Shown: positions 50,793 through 59,773, numbered from the stretch's first letter. The stretch: DNA of 64,000 nucleotides from Bradyrhizobium zhanjiangense (GCF_004114935.1 NZ_CP022221.1:1385001-1449000), one strand, 5' to 3'. The notes: generated by a model from the sequence alone, not told the origin. Numbers and translations are program-made.

Positions 50793-51182
50793 TCAGACGC
50801 TACGCCGCTTGGCGGTGACTTCGATCTCGACCTTCATCTCGGGCTTGTAGAGCGCCGAGACGACGAGAAGCGTTGCAGCCGGGCGGATGTCGCCGAGGAC
50901 TTCGCCGCAGACAGCGAAATGCGCGTCGGCATCTTTGACGTCGGTGAGGTAGTAGGTCACGCGGACGATGTCGGCCATCTCGAAGCCGCCCTCCTTCAGG
51001 GCGGCTTCGATGGTCTTGAAGCAGTTGCGTGACTGGCTCGTGACATCGGCCGGCATTGTCATGGTGGTGTAGTCATAGCCCGTGGTTCCCGCGACGAAGG
51101 CGAACTCGCCGTCGATCACGGCGCGGCTGTAGCCGGCGGTCTTCTCGAACGGGGAGCCAGTGGAAATCAGGCGACGGGACAT
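50793..51182 (-). CDS. RidA/YjgF family protein
   Basis: A 129-residue Rid-family protein (MSRRLISTGSPFEKTAGYSRAVIDGEFAFVAGTTGYD; landmark SPFEKTAGYSRAV). RidA enzymes hydrolyse reactive enamines and imines produced by PLP enzymes. The classical Arg105 that binds the substrate carboxylate is not evident in the C-terminal part (LYKPEMKVEIEVTAKRRSV), so this may be a non-archetypal Rid subgroup. Its place between two polyamine genes suggests a role in that pathway (inference). Confidence 0.82.
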   Translation of the reverse strand: MSRRLISTGSPFEKTAGYSRAVIDGEFAFVAGTTGYDYTTMTMPADVTSQSRNCFKTIEAALKEGGFEMADIVRVTYYLTDVKDADAHFAVCGEVLGDIRPAATLLVVSALYKPEMKVEIEVTAKRRSV

Positions 51183-51331
51183 GCTCTCGGACCTCGACTG
51201 AAGGGGGATGTTTTGCGGGGTTAAAGGGGGTTTCTCGGGCTCGCGCAACCCCAAAGGAACAGGCATCAAGTCAGGCGCAGCCTGGTATGGCCGCTGGATG
51301 CGGCTTCGGTCGTTGCCATCATGGCAATCTC

Positions 51332-51919
51332 TTAGGCCGCGTGCGCCTGGAGAGCGCGAACCGCCCTCCGTTTGGACAGAGCCGCTCCGGTCGGAACGAT
51401 CATCCCTTCGGCGCGGTCGAGCGCGCCTTCCGCGAACTCGATCGCCAGCAGCCGGTCGCGCTCGAATGGGCCGGGCAGCGACAGCGCACCGGTCTTGTCG
51501 GCCGAGAAGCCGAAGCGGGCGTAATAGGGGGCATCGCCGAGCAGGATCACCGCAGCATGCCCGCGCGCCCGGGCGGCGGCCAGCGCTTGATGCATCAGCG
51601 CGGCGCCGATCCCGAGCTCGCGGCTGGCAGGGTCGACCGCCAGCGGTCCGAGAACCAGAGCGGGCCTGCCTCCGGCGCTGACGTGCCACAGCCGCACGGT
51701 TCCCACGAGCTGTCCCTCGCGCACGGCCGACAGGGCAAGGCCTGCGGCAGGCGCGCGTCCGTCGCGCAGACGCTGGCAGGTCCGGCCATGGCGGTTCTCG
51801 CCAAAGCAGGCATCGAGCAGCGCTTCACGCATCGCGACGTCGCCAGCGCGCTCGCTGCGGATCGCAAACGGAGCGGCTTTCGAGGTGAGGGCGATCTGTG
51901 GCTTCCGAGGAGCAGTCAT
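51332..51919 (-). CDS. GNAT family N-acetyltransferase
   Basis: A 195-residue acetyltransferase of the YhbS-like type. The acetyl-CoA loop is in GPLAVDPASRELGIGAALMHQALAAARARGHAAVILLGD (landmark SRELGIGAALMHQAL), followed by YYARFGFSADKTGALSLPGPFERDRLLAIE. The acceptor is unknown; in this module acetylation of a polyamine or its precursor is possible but unproven. The gene lies between ridA and the decarboxylase gene on the same strand. Confidence 0.85.
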   Translation of the reverse strand: MTAPRKPQIALTSKAAPFAIRSERAGDVAMREALLDACFGENRHGRTCQRLRDGRAPAAGLALSAVREGQLVGTVRLWHVSAGGRPALVLGPLAVDPASRELGIGAALMHQALAAARARGHAAVILLGDAPYYARFGFSADKTGALSLPGPFERDRLLAIEFAEGALDRAEGMIVPTGAALSKRRAVRALQAHAA

Positions 51920-51997
51920 GGCGCGTCAGTCCCCGCTTGAACCGACGTGAGCGAGCGCGCCGGTCCAAGACGTCGTCAGAAATCGAAATGTGAGGGA

Positions 51998-52018
51998 GGA
52001 GCCGGCTCGGCCGGCTCC
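51998..52018. terminator. hairpin after the ornithine decarboxylase gene
   Basis: GGAGCCGGC, loop TCG, GCCGGCTCC: a perfect 9-bp stem 32 nt past the decarboxylase stop. There is no long T run, so termination may be partial and allow read-through to the genes beyond. Confidence 0.55.
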
Positions 52019-52049
52019 CGGGTTCGTCAGGCCTCGAAAGAGAGGCGGA

Positions 52050-53192
52050 TCAGATGTGGTAGGTCTTCAGCGGCGGGATGCCGTTGAACGCCACCGACGA
52101 GTAGGTCGACGTATAGGCCCCGGTGCCCTCGATCAGCACCTTGTCGCCGATCTCGAGCGTCACGGGGAGCGGATACGGGGTCTTCTCGTACAGCACGTCG
52201 GCGCTGTCGCAGGTCGGCCCTGCAAGCACGCACGGCGTCATGTCCGCGCCGTCGTGACAGGTGCGGATGGCGTACCGGATCGACTCGTCCATGGTCTCGG
52301 CGAGGCCGCCGAACTTGCCGATGTCCAGGTACACCCAGCGCACTTCGTCCTCGTCGCTCTTCTTCGAGATGAGCACGACCTCGGATTCGATGATGCCGGC
52401 GTTGCCCACCATGCCGCGGCCCGGCTCGATGATGGTCTCCGGGATCTGGTTGCCGAAGTGCTTGCGCAGCGCGCGGAAGATCGACCGGCCATAGGTGACG
52501 ACCGGCGGCACGTCCTTCAGGTACTTGGTCGGGAAGCCGCCGCCCATGTTGACCATGGACAGGTTGATGCCGCGCTCGGCACAGTCGCGGAACACCTGCG
52601 AGGCCATCGCCAGCGCACGGTCCCACGCCTTCACCTTGCGCTGCTGCGAGCCGACATGGAAGGAGATGCCGTACGGCTCCAAGCGAAGGCGCTTGGCGAG
52701 GTCGAGCACCTCGACCGCCATCTCCGGATCGCAGCCGAACTTGCGCGACAGCGGCCATTCGGCGCCGGCGCAGTCATAGAGGATGCGGCAAAACACCTTT
52801 GCGCCGGGGGCGGCACGGGCGACCTTCTCGACCTCGGCGGCGCAGTCCACGGCGAACAGCCGAATGCCGAGCGCGAAGGCGCGCGCGATGTCGCGCTCCT
52901 TCTTGATCGTGTTGCCGAAGGAGATGCGATCCGGCGCCGCACCCGCGGCCAGCGCCATCTCGATCTCGGCGACCGTCGCGGTGTCGAAGCAGGAGCCCAT
53001 GGAGGCGAGCAGGGCCAGCACTTCCGGCGCCGGGTTCGCCTTGACGGCGTAGAACACGCGGCTGTCGGGCAGCGCCTTGGCGAAGCTCTGGTAATTGTCG
53101 CGCACGACCTCGAGGTCGACGACGAGGCACGGCTCGGTGTCGAGGCCATCCTTGCGGCGATTGCGCAGGAATTCCTGGATACGTTCGGTCAT
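52050..53192 (-). CDS. ornithine/lysine decarboxylase, fold type III
   Basis: A 380-residue PLP-dependent decarboxylase that makes putrescine from ornithine (cadaverine from lysine in bifunctional members). The PLP lysine is Lys51 in VFYAVKANP. The glycine loop is NMGGGFPTKYL, EPGRGMVGNAG binds the phosphate, and the active-site cysteine is in GPTCDSADVLYE from the other subunit. The start at MTERIQEFL has GGAG upstream. The mRNA leader is more than 500 nt and highly structured, in line with the speF RNA motif known before such genes in alphaproteobacteria. Confidence 0.93.
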   Translation of the reverse strand: MTERIQEFLRNRRKDGLDTEPCLVVDLEVVRDNYQSFAKALPDSRVFYAVKANPAPEVLALLASMGSCFDTATVAEIEMALAAGAAPDRISFGNTIKKERDIARAFALGIRLFAVDCAAEVEKVARAAPGAKVFCRILYDCAGAEWPLSRKFGCDPEMAVEVLDLAKRLRLEPYGISFHVGSQQRKVKAWDRALAMASQVFRDCAERGINLSMVNMGGGFPTKYLKDVPPVVTYGRSIFRALRKHFGNQIPETIIEPGRGMVGNAGIIESEVVLISKKSDEDEVRWVYLDIGKFGGLAETMDESIRYAIRTCHDGADMTPCVLAGPTCDSADVLYEKTPYPLPVTLEIGDKVLIEGTGAYTSTYSSVAFNGIPPLKTYHI

Positions 53193-53730
53193 AGCACTCT
53201 CCAACGGTCCCAGCGACGGGAGCCGTATCAACGTGACGTCTGATGAGAGTGCTTCGGCCACATCGCGCGATGGAGGCGCGTTGAGGCCAAACGACTCAAA
53301 CCAGACTGTGCTGCCGTGGATTGGTTGGGAGAGATTCCCACCCGCTCACCTGGCAATGAAGGACAAGCCTTTTCAGTAGCCCGCGCCGGCGTTGGACTGC
53401 CGGTAGAGACCAAAAAAGCCCGATCCGTCGTTGCTTTAAGTCGCGTCCCCCGTTGAGAGCGGGGTGCGCCGGTTCGCCTCCGGCTGCCAGTCACGGTTGC
53501 AAAGAGCGAAGTCACCTTCGACATGGCATCTCTTTGAGAGAGATGCTGGGCGCTCCGGGTTTGCTTCGGTCGCTCGACTTTTCAGTCCTCGACTTCCGCA
53601 CTTCCGAAGAGCCCCTCGGCTTCTTCACCCCTTGGCGGCTGTCCGGCCTCTTGTCCGGATACCTACCGACTGACACACGACCACAGGCACGTGCGAAATT
53701 GGGCAAATCCGCACATAAGCGTTTTGACTC
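53193..53730 (-). ncRNA. structured 5' leader of the ornithine decarboxylase gene, probable speF RNA motif
   Basis: More than 500 nt with no supported gene. Read on the minus strand it holds a series of hairpins: CCGG pair near 53645-53660; GCATCTCT / AGAGATGC with a 5-nt loop (53526-53546); CGAAG / CTTCG (53507-53520); CCGG / CCGG near 53470-53485; and CCCCG / CGGGG near 53448-53464. It then reads GGGCTTTTTTGG (53421-53410). A conserved leader called speF is described upstream of this decarboxylase in alphaproteobacteria, and position and length fit. An open frame of 98 codons (53524-53228) runs through part of it. Confidence 0.65.
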
Positions 53731-53865
53731 TGCTTCGCAAGAATTTTTTTAGGCTGAGAACAGAATTGCCTAACACCTGCTTGCGCAGTGTTGCGCGAGC
53801 GACGCGGAAGATGAACGCGCGTTAAGTTTTCTGCGCAGCGCGCGTGCCTCGCGCGCGACGACGCG

Positions 53866-54120
53866 TCAGCGGCGCTTCGTGAATGGCTCGACGCGCTGAG
53901 CTCCGCGGATGAACGCGGTCATCACCAGCACGCCGAGTGTGAACAGCACGGCCTGAAGGATGTGCGCGCCCTGATCGCCGAGCCCGAACAGGATCGCGAG
54001 CGCCCAGCCGCCGGCAAACGCCGCGCCGAACACCTCCGCGCCAATCAGGATGGCGGCGCTGATGACGGTGATGACGCTCGGCCAGGCGATCTGGCGGGAA
54101 GAGGAGGCAGGCGCGTTCAT
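53866..54120 (-). CDS. small two-helix membrane protein, hypothetical
   Basis: An 84-residue protein with two predicted transmembrane helices (VITVISAAILIGAEVFGAAFAGGWALAILFGL; landmark VISAAILIGAEVFGAAFAG; and ILQAVLFTLGVLVMTAFI) and a basic tail. No family is recognised with certainty. The start at MNAPASS gives the shortest form with a polar N-terminus; a 29-residue extension is unlikely. The 105 bp between this gene and the decarboxylase leader contain GC-rich repeats only. Confidence 0.65.
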   Translation of the reverse strand: MNAPASSSRQIAWPSVITVISAAILIGAEVFGAAFAGGWALAILFGLGDQGAHILQAVLFTLGVLVMTAFIRGAQRVEPFTKRR

Positions 54121-54257
54121 GAGCTCAGGGATCCCGTGTCTTCGAGGGCCGCAATCTCCCCGAAAAGGCGGCCGGGAGCAAGGGCAAACGGCCCAAAAAA
54201 GCCCCATCGCGTGCTATAGCTGGCTGCAACAAATCGGCTCAAAAATCGGGACTTGTG

Positions 54258-56339
54258 ATGTCAGAACTGCGCCAAACTACGGACGCCGAGACCAACCCGC
54301 TGCTGAGGGCCTGGGTGACGCCGTTCGCGACCCCGCCTTTCGACGAGATCAAGCCGGAGCACTTCCTCCCGGCCTACGAGCAGGCCTTCGCCGATCACTC
54401 CGCCGAGATCGCGGCGATCACCAACGATCCGGCCGCGCCCGACTTCGCCAACACCATCACGGCACTGGAGCGCTCGGGCAAGCTCTTGAGCAAGGTCGCG
54501 GCGGTCTTCTACGACCTCGTCTCGGCGCATTCCAACCCGGCCATCCTGGAGATTGACAAGGAGGTCTCCTTGCGGATGGCACGGCACTGGAATCCGATCA
54601 TGATGAACGCCGTGCTGTTTGGCCGCATCGCCCAGCTGCACGAGAACCGCGCCAATCTCGGTCTCACGCCCGAGCAGCTGCGCCTGTTAGAGCGCACCTA
54701 CACCCGCTTCCACCGTTCCGGTGCCGGCCTCTCCGACGAGGCCAAGACGCGGATGGCGGAGATCAACGAGAGGCTCGCCCAGCTCGGCACCAGCTTCAGC
54801 CATCACCTGCTCGGCGACGAGCAGGACTGGGTCCTGGAGCTCGGGGAGGCCGACCGCCAGGGCCTGCCGGAGAGCTTCGTCGCCGGTGCCAAGGCTGCGG
54901 CAGAAGAGCGCGGCATGGAAGGTAAGGCCATCGTCACGCTGTCGCGCTCCTCGGTCGAACAGTTCCTGAAGAGCTCGGCGCGGCGCGACCTGCGCGAGAA
55001 GGTCTACAAGGCCTTCACCGCGCGGGGCGACAACGGCAACGCCAATGACAACAACGCAACCATCGTCGAGATCCTGAAGCTGCGGGAGGAAAGCGCCAAG
55101 CTCCTGGGCTACCCGACCTTCGCCGCCTACCGGCTCGAAGATTCCATGGCCAAGACGCCGGAAGCGGTGCGTGGCCTTTTGGAACGGGTCTGGAAGCCGG
55201 CGAGGGCGCGCGCGCTCGCCGACCGCGACGACATGCAGGCGCTGATCACGGCCGAGGGCGGCAATTTCAAGCTCGCCCCATGGGATTGGCGCTTCTACGC
55301 CGAGAAGCTGCGCCTTCAGCGTGCCAATTTCGACGACGCGGCGATCAAGCCGTATCTTTCGCTCGACCACATGATCGCCGCCGCCTTCGACTGCGCCACG
55401 CGCCTGTTCGGCATCACTTTCGAGGAGCGCAAGGACGTTCCGGTCTGGCACCCGGACGTCCGGGTCTGGGAGGTGAAGGGCGGGGACGGCAAGCACAAGG
55501 CGCTGTTCTATGGCGACTACTTCGCCCGGCCCTCGAAGCGGTCCGGCGCCTGGATGACCTCGCTGCGCGACCAGCAGAAGCTCGACGGCGACGTCGCGCC
55601 GCTGGTTCTCAATATCTGCAATTTTGCCAAGGGAGCCGGGGGCGAGCCTTCGCTGCTGTCGCCCGACGACGCACGCACCCTGTTCCACGAGTTCGGCCAC
55701 GGCCTGCACGGCATGCTCTCCAACGTCACCTATCCCTCGCTGTCGGGTACCTCCGTGTTCACCGACTTCGTCGAGCTGCCGTCCCAGCTCTACGAGCACT
55801 GGCAGGAGCGGCCCGAGGTGCTGCAAAAGTTCGCCCGCCACTACCAGACCGGCGAGCCCCTGCCGGACGACCTCCTGCAACGCTTCCTTGCCGCGCGAAA
55901 ATTCAACCAGGGTTTTGCCACGGTCGAGTTCGTCTCCTCGGCGCTGGTCGATCTCGAATTCCACACCCAGCCGGCTTCCGCCGCGCAGGACGTGCGCGCC
56001 TTCGAGAGACAAGAGCTGGAGAAGATCGGCATGCCCGAGGAAATTTCGCTACGTCACCGTCCCACGCAATTTGGCCACATCTTCACCGGCGATCATTATG
56101 CTGCCGGCTACTACAGCTACATGTGGTCGGAGGTGATGGACGCCGACGCCTTCGGCGCGTTCGAGGAGGCCGGCGACATCTTCGATCCTGCGGTCGCCAA
56201 GCGCCTGCACGACGACATCTACGCCTCGGGCGGATCGGTCGATCCGGAGGCCGCCTATGAGGCCTTCCGCGGCCGCCCCCCGGAGCCCGACGCGCTGCTG
56301 CGCCGCCGCGGGCTGCTCGACGACGCCAAGGCGGCCTGA
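54258..56339 (+). CDS. M3 family oligopeptidase (peptidyl-dipeptidase/oligopeptidase A type)
   Basis: A 693-residue zinc metallopeptidase of the thimet-oligopeptidase fold. The active-site motif HEFGH is at residues 477-481, with the third ligand in the expected downstream helix (ELPSQLYEHW). The C-terminal substrate-binding region is HIFTGDHYAAGYYSYMWSEVMDADAF. It degrades short peptides in the cytosol. Its length and C-terminus are complete. The stop overlaps the next start codon (TGATG), which is unusual because the two proteins have unrelated functions. Confidence 0.92.
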   Translation: MSELRQTTDAETNPLLRAWVTPFATPPFDEIKPEHFLPAYEQAFADHSAEIAAITNDPAAPDFANTITALERSGKLLSKVAAVFYDLVSAHSNPAILEIDKEVSLRMARHWNPIMMNAVLFGRIAQLHENRANLGLTPEQLRLLERTYTRFHRSGAGLSDEAKTRMAEINERLAQLGTSFSHHLLGDEQDWVLELGEADRQGLPESFVAGAKAAAEERGMEGKAIVTLSRSSVEQFLKSSARRDLREKVYKAFTARGDNGNANDNNATIVEILKLREESAKLLGYPTFAAYRLEDSMAKTPEAVRGLLERVWKPARARALADRDDMQALITAEGGNFKLAPWDWRFYAEKLRLQRANFDDAAIKPYLSLDHMIAAAFDCATRLFGITFEERKDVPVWHPDVRVWEVKGGDGKHKALFYGDYFARPSKRSGAWMTSLRDQQKLDGDVAPLVLNICNFAKGAGGEPSLLSPDDARTLFHEFGHGLHGMLSNVTYPSLSGTSVFTDFVELPSQLYEHWQERPEVLQKFARHYQTGEPLPDDLLQRFLAARKFNQGFATVEFVSSALVDLEFHTQPASAAQDVRAFERQELEKIGMPEEISLRHRPTQFGHIFTGDHYAAGYYSYMWSEVMDADAFGAFEEAGDIFDPAVAKRLHDDIYASGGSVDPEAAYEAFRGRPPEPDALLRRRGLLDDAKAA

Positions 56340-56977
56340 TGCGTATGCGCGCCCTGTTCGGATGGCTGCTCGCCGCCGCGATGACGCTGGCAGCGGGCGC
56401 GGCGAGCGCGCATCCGCATGTCTGGATCACCGCGACCAGCGAGCTGCTCTATGCCGCCGACGGCAGCATCACCGGCGTGCGTCACGCCTGGACGTTCGAC
56501 GACATGTTCTCGGCCTATGCGGTGCAGGGGCTCGAGAGCAAGACCAAGGGCGCCTATACGCGCGAGGAGCTCGGGCCGCTGGCGCAGACCAATGTCGAGT
56601 CGCTCAGGGAATACGCCTACTTCACCTTTGCGCGAGCCGACGGCAAGAAGGAGCGTTTCCAGGAGCCGGTCGACTACTTCCTTGATTACAAGGATACGGT
56701 GCTGACCCTCCACTTCACGCTGCCGCTGAAGGCCCCGGTCAAGCCCAAGCAGCTGGTGCTCGAAGTGTTCGACCGCTCCTTCTTCATCGACTTCCAGATG
56801 GCCAAGGACAATCCGGTGAAGCTGGTCGGCGCTCCCGCGGGCTGCCAGATGAAGCTCGAGCGGCCGAACGACGGCACCGCGAGCGCGCAGAAGCTCAATG
56901 AGCAGACCTTCCTGAATGGCGAAAATTCGAATTTCGGCATGATGTTCGCCAACAAGATCGCGGTGGATTGCCCTTGA
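56339..56977 (+). CDS. DUF1007 family periplasmic protein
   Basis: A 212-residue exported protein. The signal peptide is MRMRALFGWLLAAAMTLAAGAASA and the mature protein begins with the conserved metal-binding-like HPHVWI. DUF1007 proteins are regularly encoded beside NicO/RcnA-type nickel-cobalt exporters and probably act with them in the periplasm. It is coupled to both the peptidase gene before it (TGATG) and the exporter gene after it (4-nt overlap). Confidence 0.85.
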   Translation: MRMRALFGWLLAAAMTLAAGAASAHPHVWITATSELLYAADGSITGVRHAWTFDDMFSAYAVQGLESKTKGAYTREELGPLAQTNVESLREYAYFTFARADGKKERFQEPVDYFLDYKDTVLTLHFTLPLKAPVKPKQLVLEVFDRSFFIDFQMAKDNPVKLVGAPAGCQMKLERPNDGTASAQKLNEQTFLNGENSNFGMMFANKIAVDCP

Positions 56978-58089
56978 AACCGCAACTCTCCCAGTTCGCG
57001 CGCGGGCTTCTCACCTGCGTTGCCGCTCTGCTGGTCGTGTCCGTGGCCGACGCCGCGCCCCACGATCTTCTCGCGCAAAACCCGTTCGGCGCGCCGCGGC
57101 CGGTGCAGGCCGCCGAACCGGAGGCCAGCGGCCTCATCGGCTGGCTGCTGAGTAAACAGTCGGAATTCTATCGCCAGATGTCGGCGACCATCCGCGCCGC
57201 CAAGTCGGACGGATCGGCGGTGTGGACGCTGCTGTTCATCTCCTTTGCCTATGGCATCTTCCACGCCGCTGGCCCCGGCCATGGCAAGGCGGTGATCGCC
57301 TCCTATCTCGTTGCCAACCGCGAAACCGCGCGGCGCGGCATTGTGCTGTCGTTCGCTTCGGCGCTGATGCAGTCGCTGGTGGCGATCCTGATCGTCGGCG
57401 TGTCGGCCTGGCTGCTGAATGCGACCGCCAAGACCATGTGCAAGGCGGAAGGCGCGATCGAGATCGCGAGCTATGGCCTGATTGGACTGTTCGGGCTGAG
57501 GCTGGTCTGGGTCAAGGGCGGTGCGTTCATCCGCGCGCTGCAGGCCGCCCACCCGGTGCCGGCGATCGCCGGCGTGCCGCACGACCACCATGATCACGAT
57601 CATCACCATCATCATGATGCCCACGACCATCATGGCCACGCTCATCACCACCACGATCACGGTCACGCCCATCACCATGGGCACGACCACGTCCATGACG
57701 AGCATTGCGGCCATTCCCATGGTCCCACCCCGAGCGAGCTCGCCGGCCCCGGCGGCTGGCGGCGCGGGTTCGCCGCGATCCTGACCGTCGGCATCCGCCC
57801 CTGCTCGGGCGCGATCCTGGTCTTGGTGTTCGCGCTGGCGCAGGGCCTGCTCTGGGCCGGCATCGCCGCGACCTTCCTGATGGGATTGGGCACCGCGATC
57901 ACGGTCGCCGCGATCGCAATCGTTGCCGTCTCCGCCAAGGACATCGCCGCCCGCCTGAGCGGAGCGCGCGACGGCAGTGGCGCGTTGTTCATGCGCGGCA
58001 TCGAATTCGGCGCCGCCGGCCTGGTACTGCTGTTCGGTGTCGGCCTGCTGTTCGGCTACATCGCCGCCGAACGGACGACGTGCTTTTGA
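56974..58089 (+). CDS. nickel/cobalt exporter, NicO/RcnA family
   Basis: A 371-residue membrane transporter with a signal-like first helix, about six further helices, the conserved AYGIFHAAGPGHGKAVIASYL region (landmark HAAGPGHGKAV) and a long cytosolic His/Asp loop (about residues 203-248). GIRPCSGAILVLVFAL follows. RcnA-type proteins expel Ni2+ and Co2+. The start is TTG at 56974, chosen because GGTGG lies 7 nt upstream and it overlaps the previous TGA as TTGA; the TTG at 56968 is too close to that site. Confidence 0.88.
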   Translation: MKPQLSQFARGLLTCVAALLVVSVADAAPHDLLAQNPFGAPRPVQAAEPEASGLIGWLLSKQSEFYRQMSATIRAAKSDGSAVWTLLFISFAYGIFHAAGPGHGKAVIASYLVANRETARRGIVLSFASALMQSLVAILIVGVSAWLLNATAKTMCKAEGAIEIASYGLIGLFGLRLVWVKGGAFIRALQAAHPVPAIAGVPHDHHDHDHHHHHDAHDHHGHAHHHHDHGHAHHHGHDHVHDEHCGHSHGPTPSELAGPGGWRRGFAAILTVGIRPCSGAILVLVFALAQGLLWAGIAATFLMGLGTAITVAAIAIVAVSAKDIAARLSGARDGSGALFMRGIEFGAAGLVLLFGVGLLFGYIAAERTTCF

Positions 58090-58096
58090 GCTTTTT

Positions 58097-58245
58097 CCCC
58101 CTCTCCCCTTGCGGGAGAGGGTGGCTCGCCGCGTAGCGGCGAGACGGGTGAGGGGTCTGTCTCCTCACGAGCAGTCTTGCGAATGGGATAGAACCCCTCA
58201 TCCGGCGCTTCGCGCCACCTTCTCCCGCAAGGGAGAAGGATGAAA
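58097..58245. repeat. intergenic palindromic repeat (CCCTCTCCCCTTGCGGGAGAGG type)
   Basis: The left arm CCTCTCCCCTTGCGGGAGAGG is itself a hairpin, and pairs overall with the right CCTTCTCCCGCAAGGGAGAAGG. Between them are CTCGCCGCGTAGCGGCGAG, GGGTGAGGGG and CCCCTCATCCGGCGCTTCGC. It lies between convergent genes. Confidence 0.85.
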
Positions 58246-58246
58246 G

Positions 58247-58645
58247 TCACACCGGCAGAAACCGCTTCAAGGCCGGCATGAAGAAGATCCCGAGATTGAT
58301 CGCAAAGCCGATGCTCCAGAGGATCGAGCGCAGCGTCGGCCGGTTGCCGAGATAGGTCAGCACATAGGCGATCCGCACGATCAGGAACAGCGCCGCGAGC
58401 TCATCGATCAGCCGCTGCGGCGAGTCCCTGTATTCGGCGAGCAGCACCGCGAAGGCGAAGAACGGAAAGGTCTCGATGCCGTTCTGGTGCGCACCGAGCG
58501 CACGCTGCGCGATGGCATCCGCATAGAAGGCGGGGTCGCGCGGCCGGGAATTGTCGAACGTGCGAAACCTGATCCATTTGATCGAGGCGATCGTCGAGAG
58601 ATAAAGCAGCAGCGCTCCCAGGACGCACCATTCCGCGAGTGTCAT
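58247..58645 (-). CDS. MAPEG family membrane protein
   Basis: A 132-residue four-helix membrane protein of the MAPEG (membrane-associated proteins in eicosanoid and glutathione metabolism) family. Typical features: ALGAHQNGIETFPFFAFAVLLAEY, with the conserved Gln-Asn, and VRIAYVLTYLGNRPTLRSILW. Bacterial members are mostly uncharacterised and may be glutathione transferases. GGGAGGGAAG precedes the chosen ATG; the longer frame is not supported. Confidence 0.88.
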   Translation of the reverse strand: MTLAEWCVLGALLLYLSTIASIKWIRFRTFDNSRPRDPAFYADAIAQRALGAHQNGIETFPFFAFAVLLAEYRDSPQRLIDELAALFLIVRIAYVLTYLGNRPTLRSILWSIGFAINLGIFFMPALKRFLPV

Positions 58646-58724
58646 CTTCCCTCCCGTGGGTAGCGACCCTAGCGAAACCGGCCTCATCTTGACAAGTTCA
58701 GACCAACGCGCGAGGCACAGAGCC

Positions 58725-59762
58725 ATGACCAGCGTCGTCCCCGTCGAAAGCGCGAAACCGGCCGCCCAATCCGCCCTGCCGCGCGTCGGCGTACTCCTGA
58801 TCAATCTCGGCACGCCCGACACGGCCGATGCGCCCGGCGTGCGGGTCTATCTGAAGGAGTTCCTCTCGGATGCCCGCGTCATCGAGGACCAGGGCCTGCT
58901 CTGGAAGCTGGTGCTGAACGGGATCATCCTGCGCAGCCGTCCCCGCACCAAGGCGCTGGACTACCGCAAGATCTGGAACAATGAGCGCAACGAGTCGCCG
59001 CTGAAGACCATCACGCGCTCGCAAGCCGACAAGCTCGCGGTCGCGCTGTCGGATCGCGGTCATGTGGTCGTGGACTGGGCGATGCGCTACGGCAATCCCT
59101 CGATCAAAGCGGGCATCGATGCGCTGATCGCGAAGGGCTGCGAGCGCATCCTCGCCGTGCCGCTCTATCCGCAATATTCCGCCTCGACCTCGGCGACCGT
59201 CTGCGACGAGGTGTTCCGCGTGCTCGCCCGCCTACGTAACCAGCCGACGTTGCGGGTGACGCCGCCTTATTACGAGGATGCGACCTATATCGAGGCGCTC
59301 GCGACCTCGATCGAGACGCATCTGGCGAGCCTGCCGTTCAAGCCGGAGTTGATCGTCGCCTCCTTCCACGGCATGCCGAAATCCTATGTCGACAAGGGCG
59401 ATCCTTATCAGCAGCACTGTATCGCCACGACGGAGGCGCTGCGCCGCCGGCTCGGCATGGACGAGACAAAGCTGCTGCTGACCTTCCAGTCTCGTTTCGG
59501 CAATGACGAGTGGCTTCAGCCGTATACGGACAAAACCATGGAGCGTCTGGCGAAAGACGGCGTGCGCCGCATCGCGGTGGTGACGCCGGGCTTTTCCGCC
59601 GACTGCCTGGAGACGCTGGAGGAGATCGCGCAGGAGAACGCCGAGATCTTCAAGCACAATGGCGGTGAGCAGTTTTCCGCGATCCCCTGCCTCAACAATA
59701 GCGAGCCTGGCATGGACGTGATCCGCGCTCTCGTGCTGCGCGAGCTTCAGGGCTGGATTTGA
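58725..59762 (+). CDS. hemH: ferrochelatase
   Basis: A 345-residue enzyme that inserts Fe2+ into protoporphyrin IX at the end of haem synthesis. Landmarks: VLLINLGTPD, AMRYGNPSI, PLYPQYSASTSATV, the metal/proton histidine in VASFHGMPKSYVDKGDPY, QSRFGNDEWLQPYTD, and TPGFSADCLETLEEI with the catalytic glutamate. The start at MTSVVPVES has GAGGC upstream. The next gene overlaps or follows within 12 nt. I see no Irr-type box upstream. Confidence 0.95.
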   Translation: MTSVVPVESAKPAAQSALPRVGVLLINLGTPDTADAPGVRVYLKEFLSDARVIEDQGLLWKLVLNGIILRSRPRTKALDYRKIWNNERNESPLKTITRSQADKLAVALSDRGHVVVDWAMRYGNPSIKAGIDALIAKGCERILAVPLYPQYSASTSATVCDEVFRVLARLRNQPTLRVTPPYYEDATYIEALATSIETHLASLPFKPELIVASFHGMPKSYVDKGDPYQQHCIATTEALRRRLGMDETKLLLTFQSRFGNDEWLQPYTDKTMERLAKDGVRRIAVVTPGFSADCLETLEEIAQENAEIFKHNGGEQFSAIPCLNNSEPGMDVIRALVLRELQGWI

Positions 59763-59773
59763 TGGTGTGCCCC

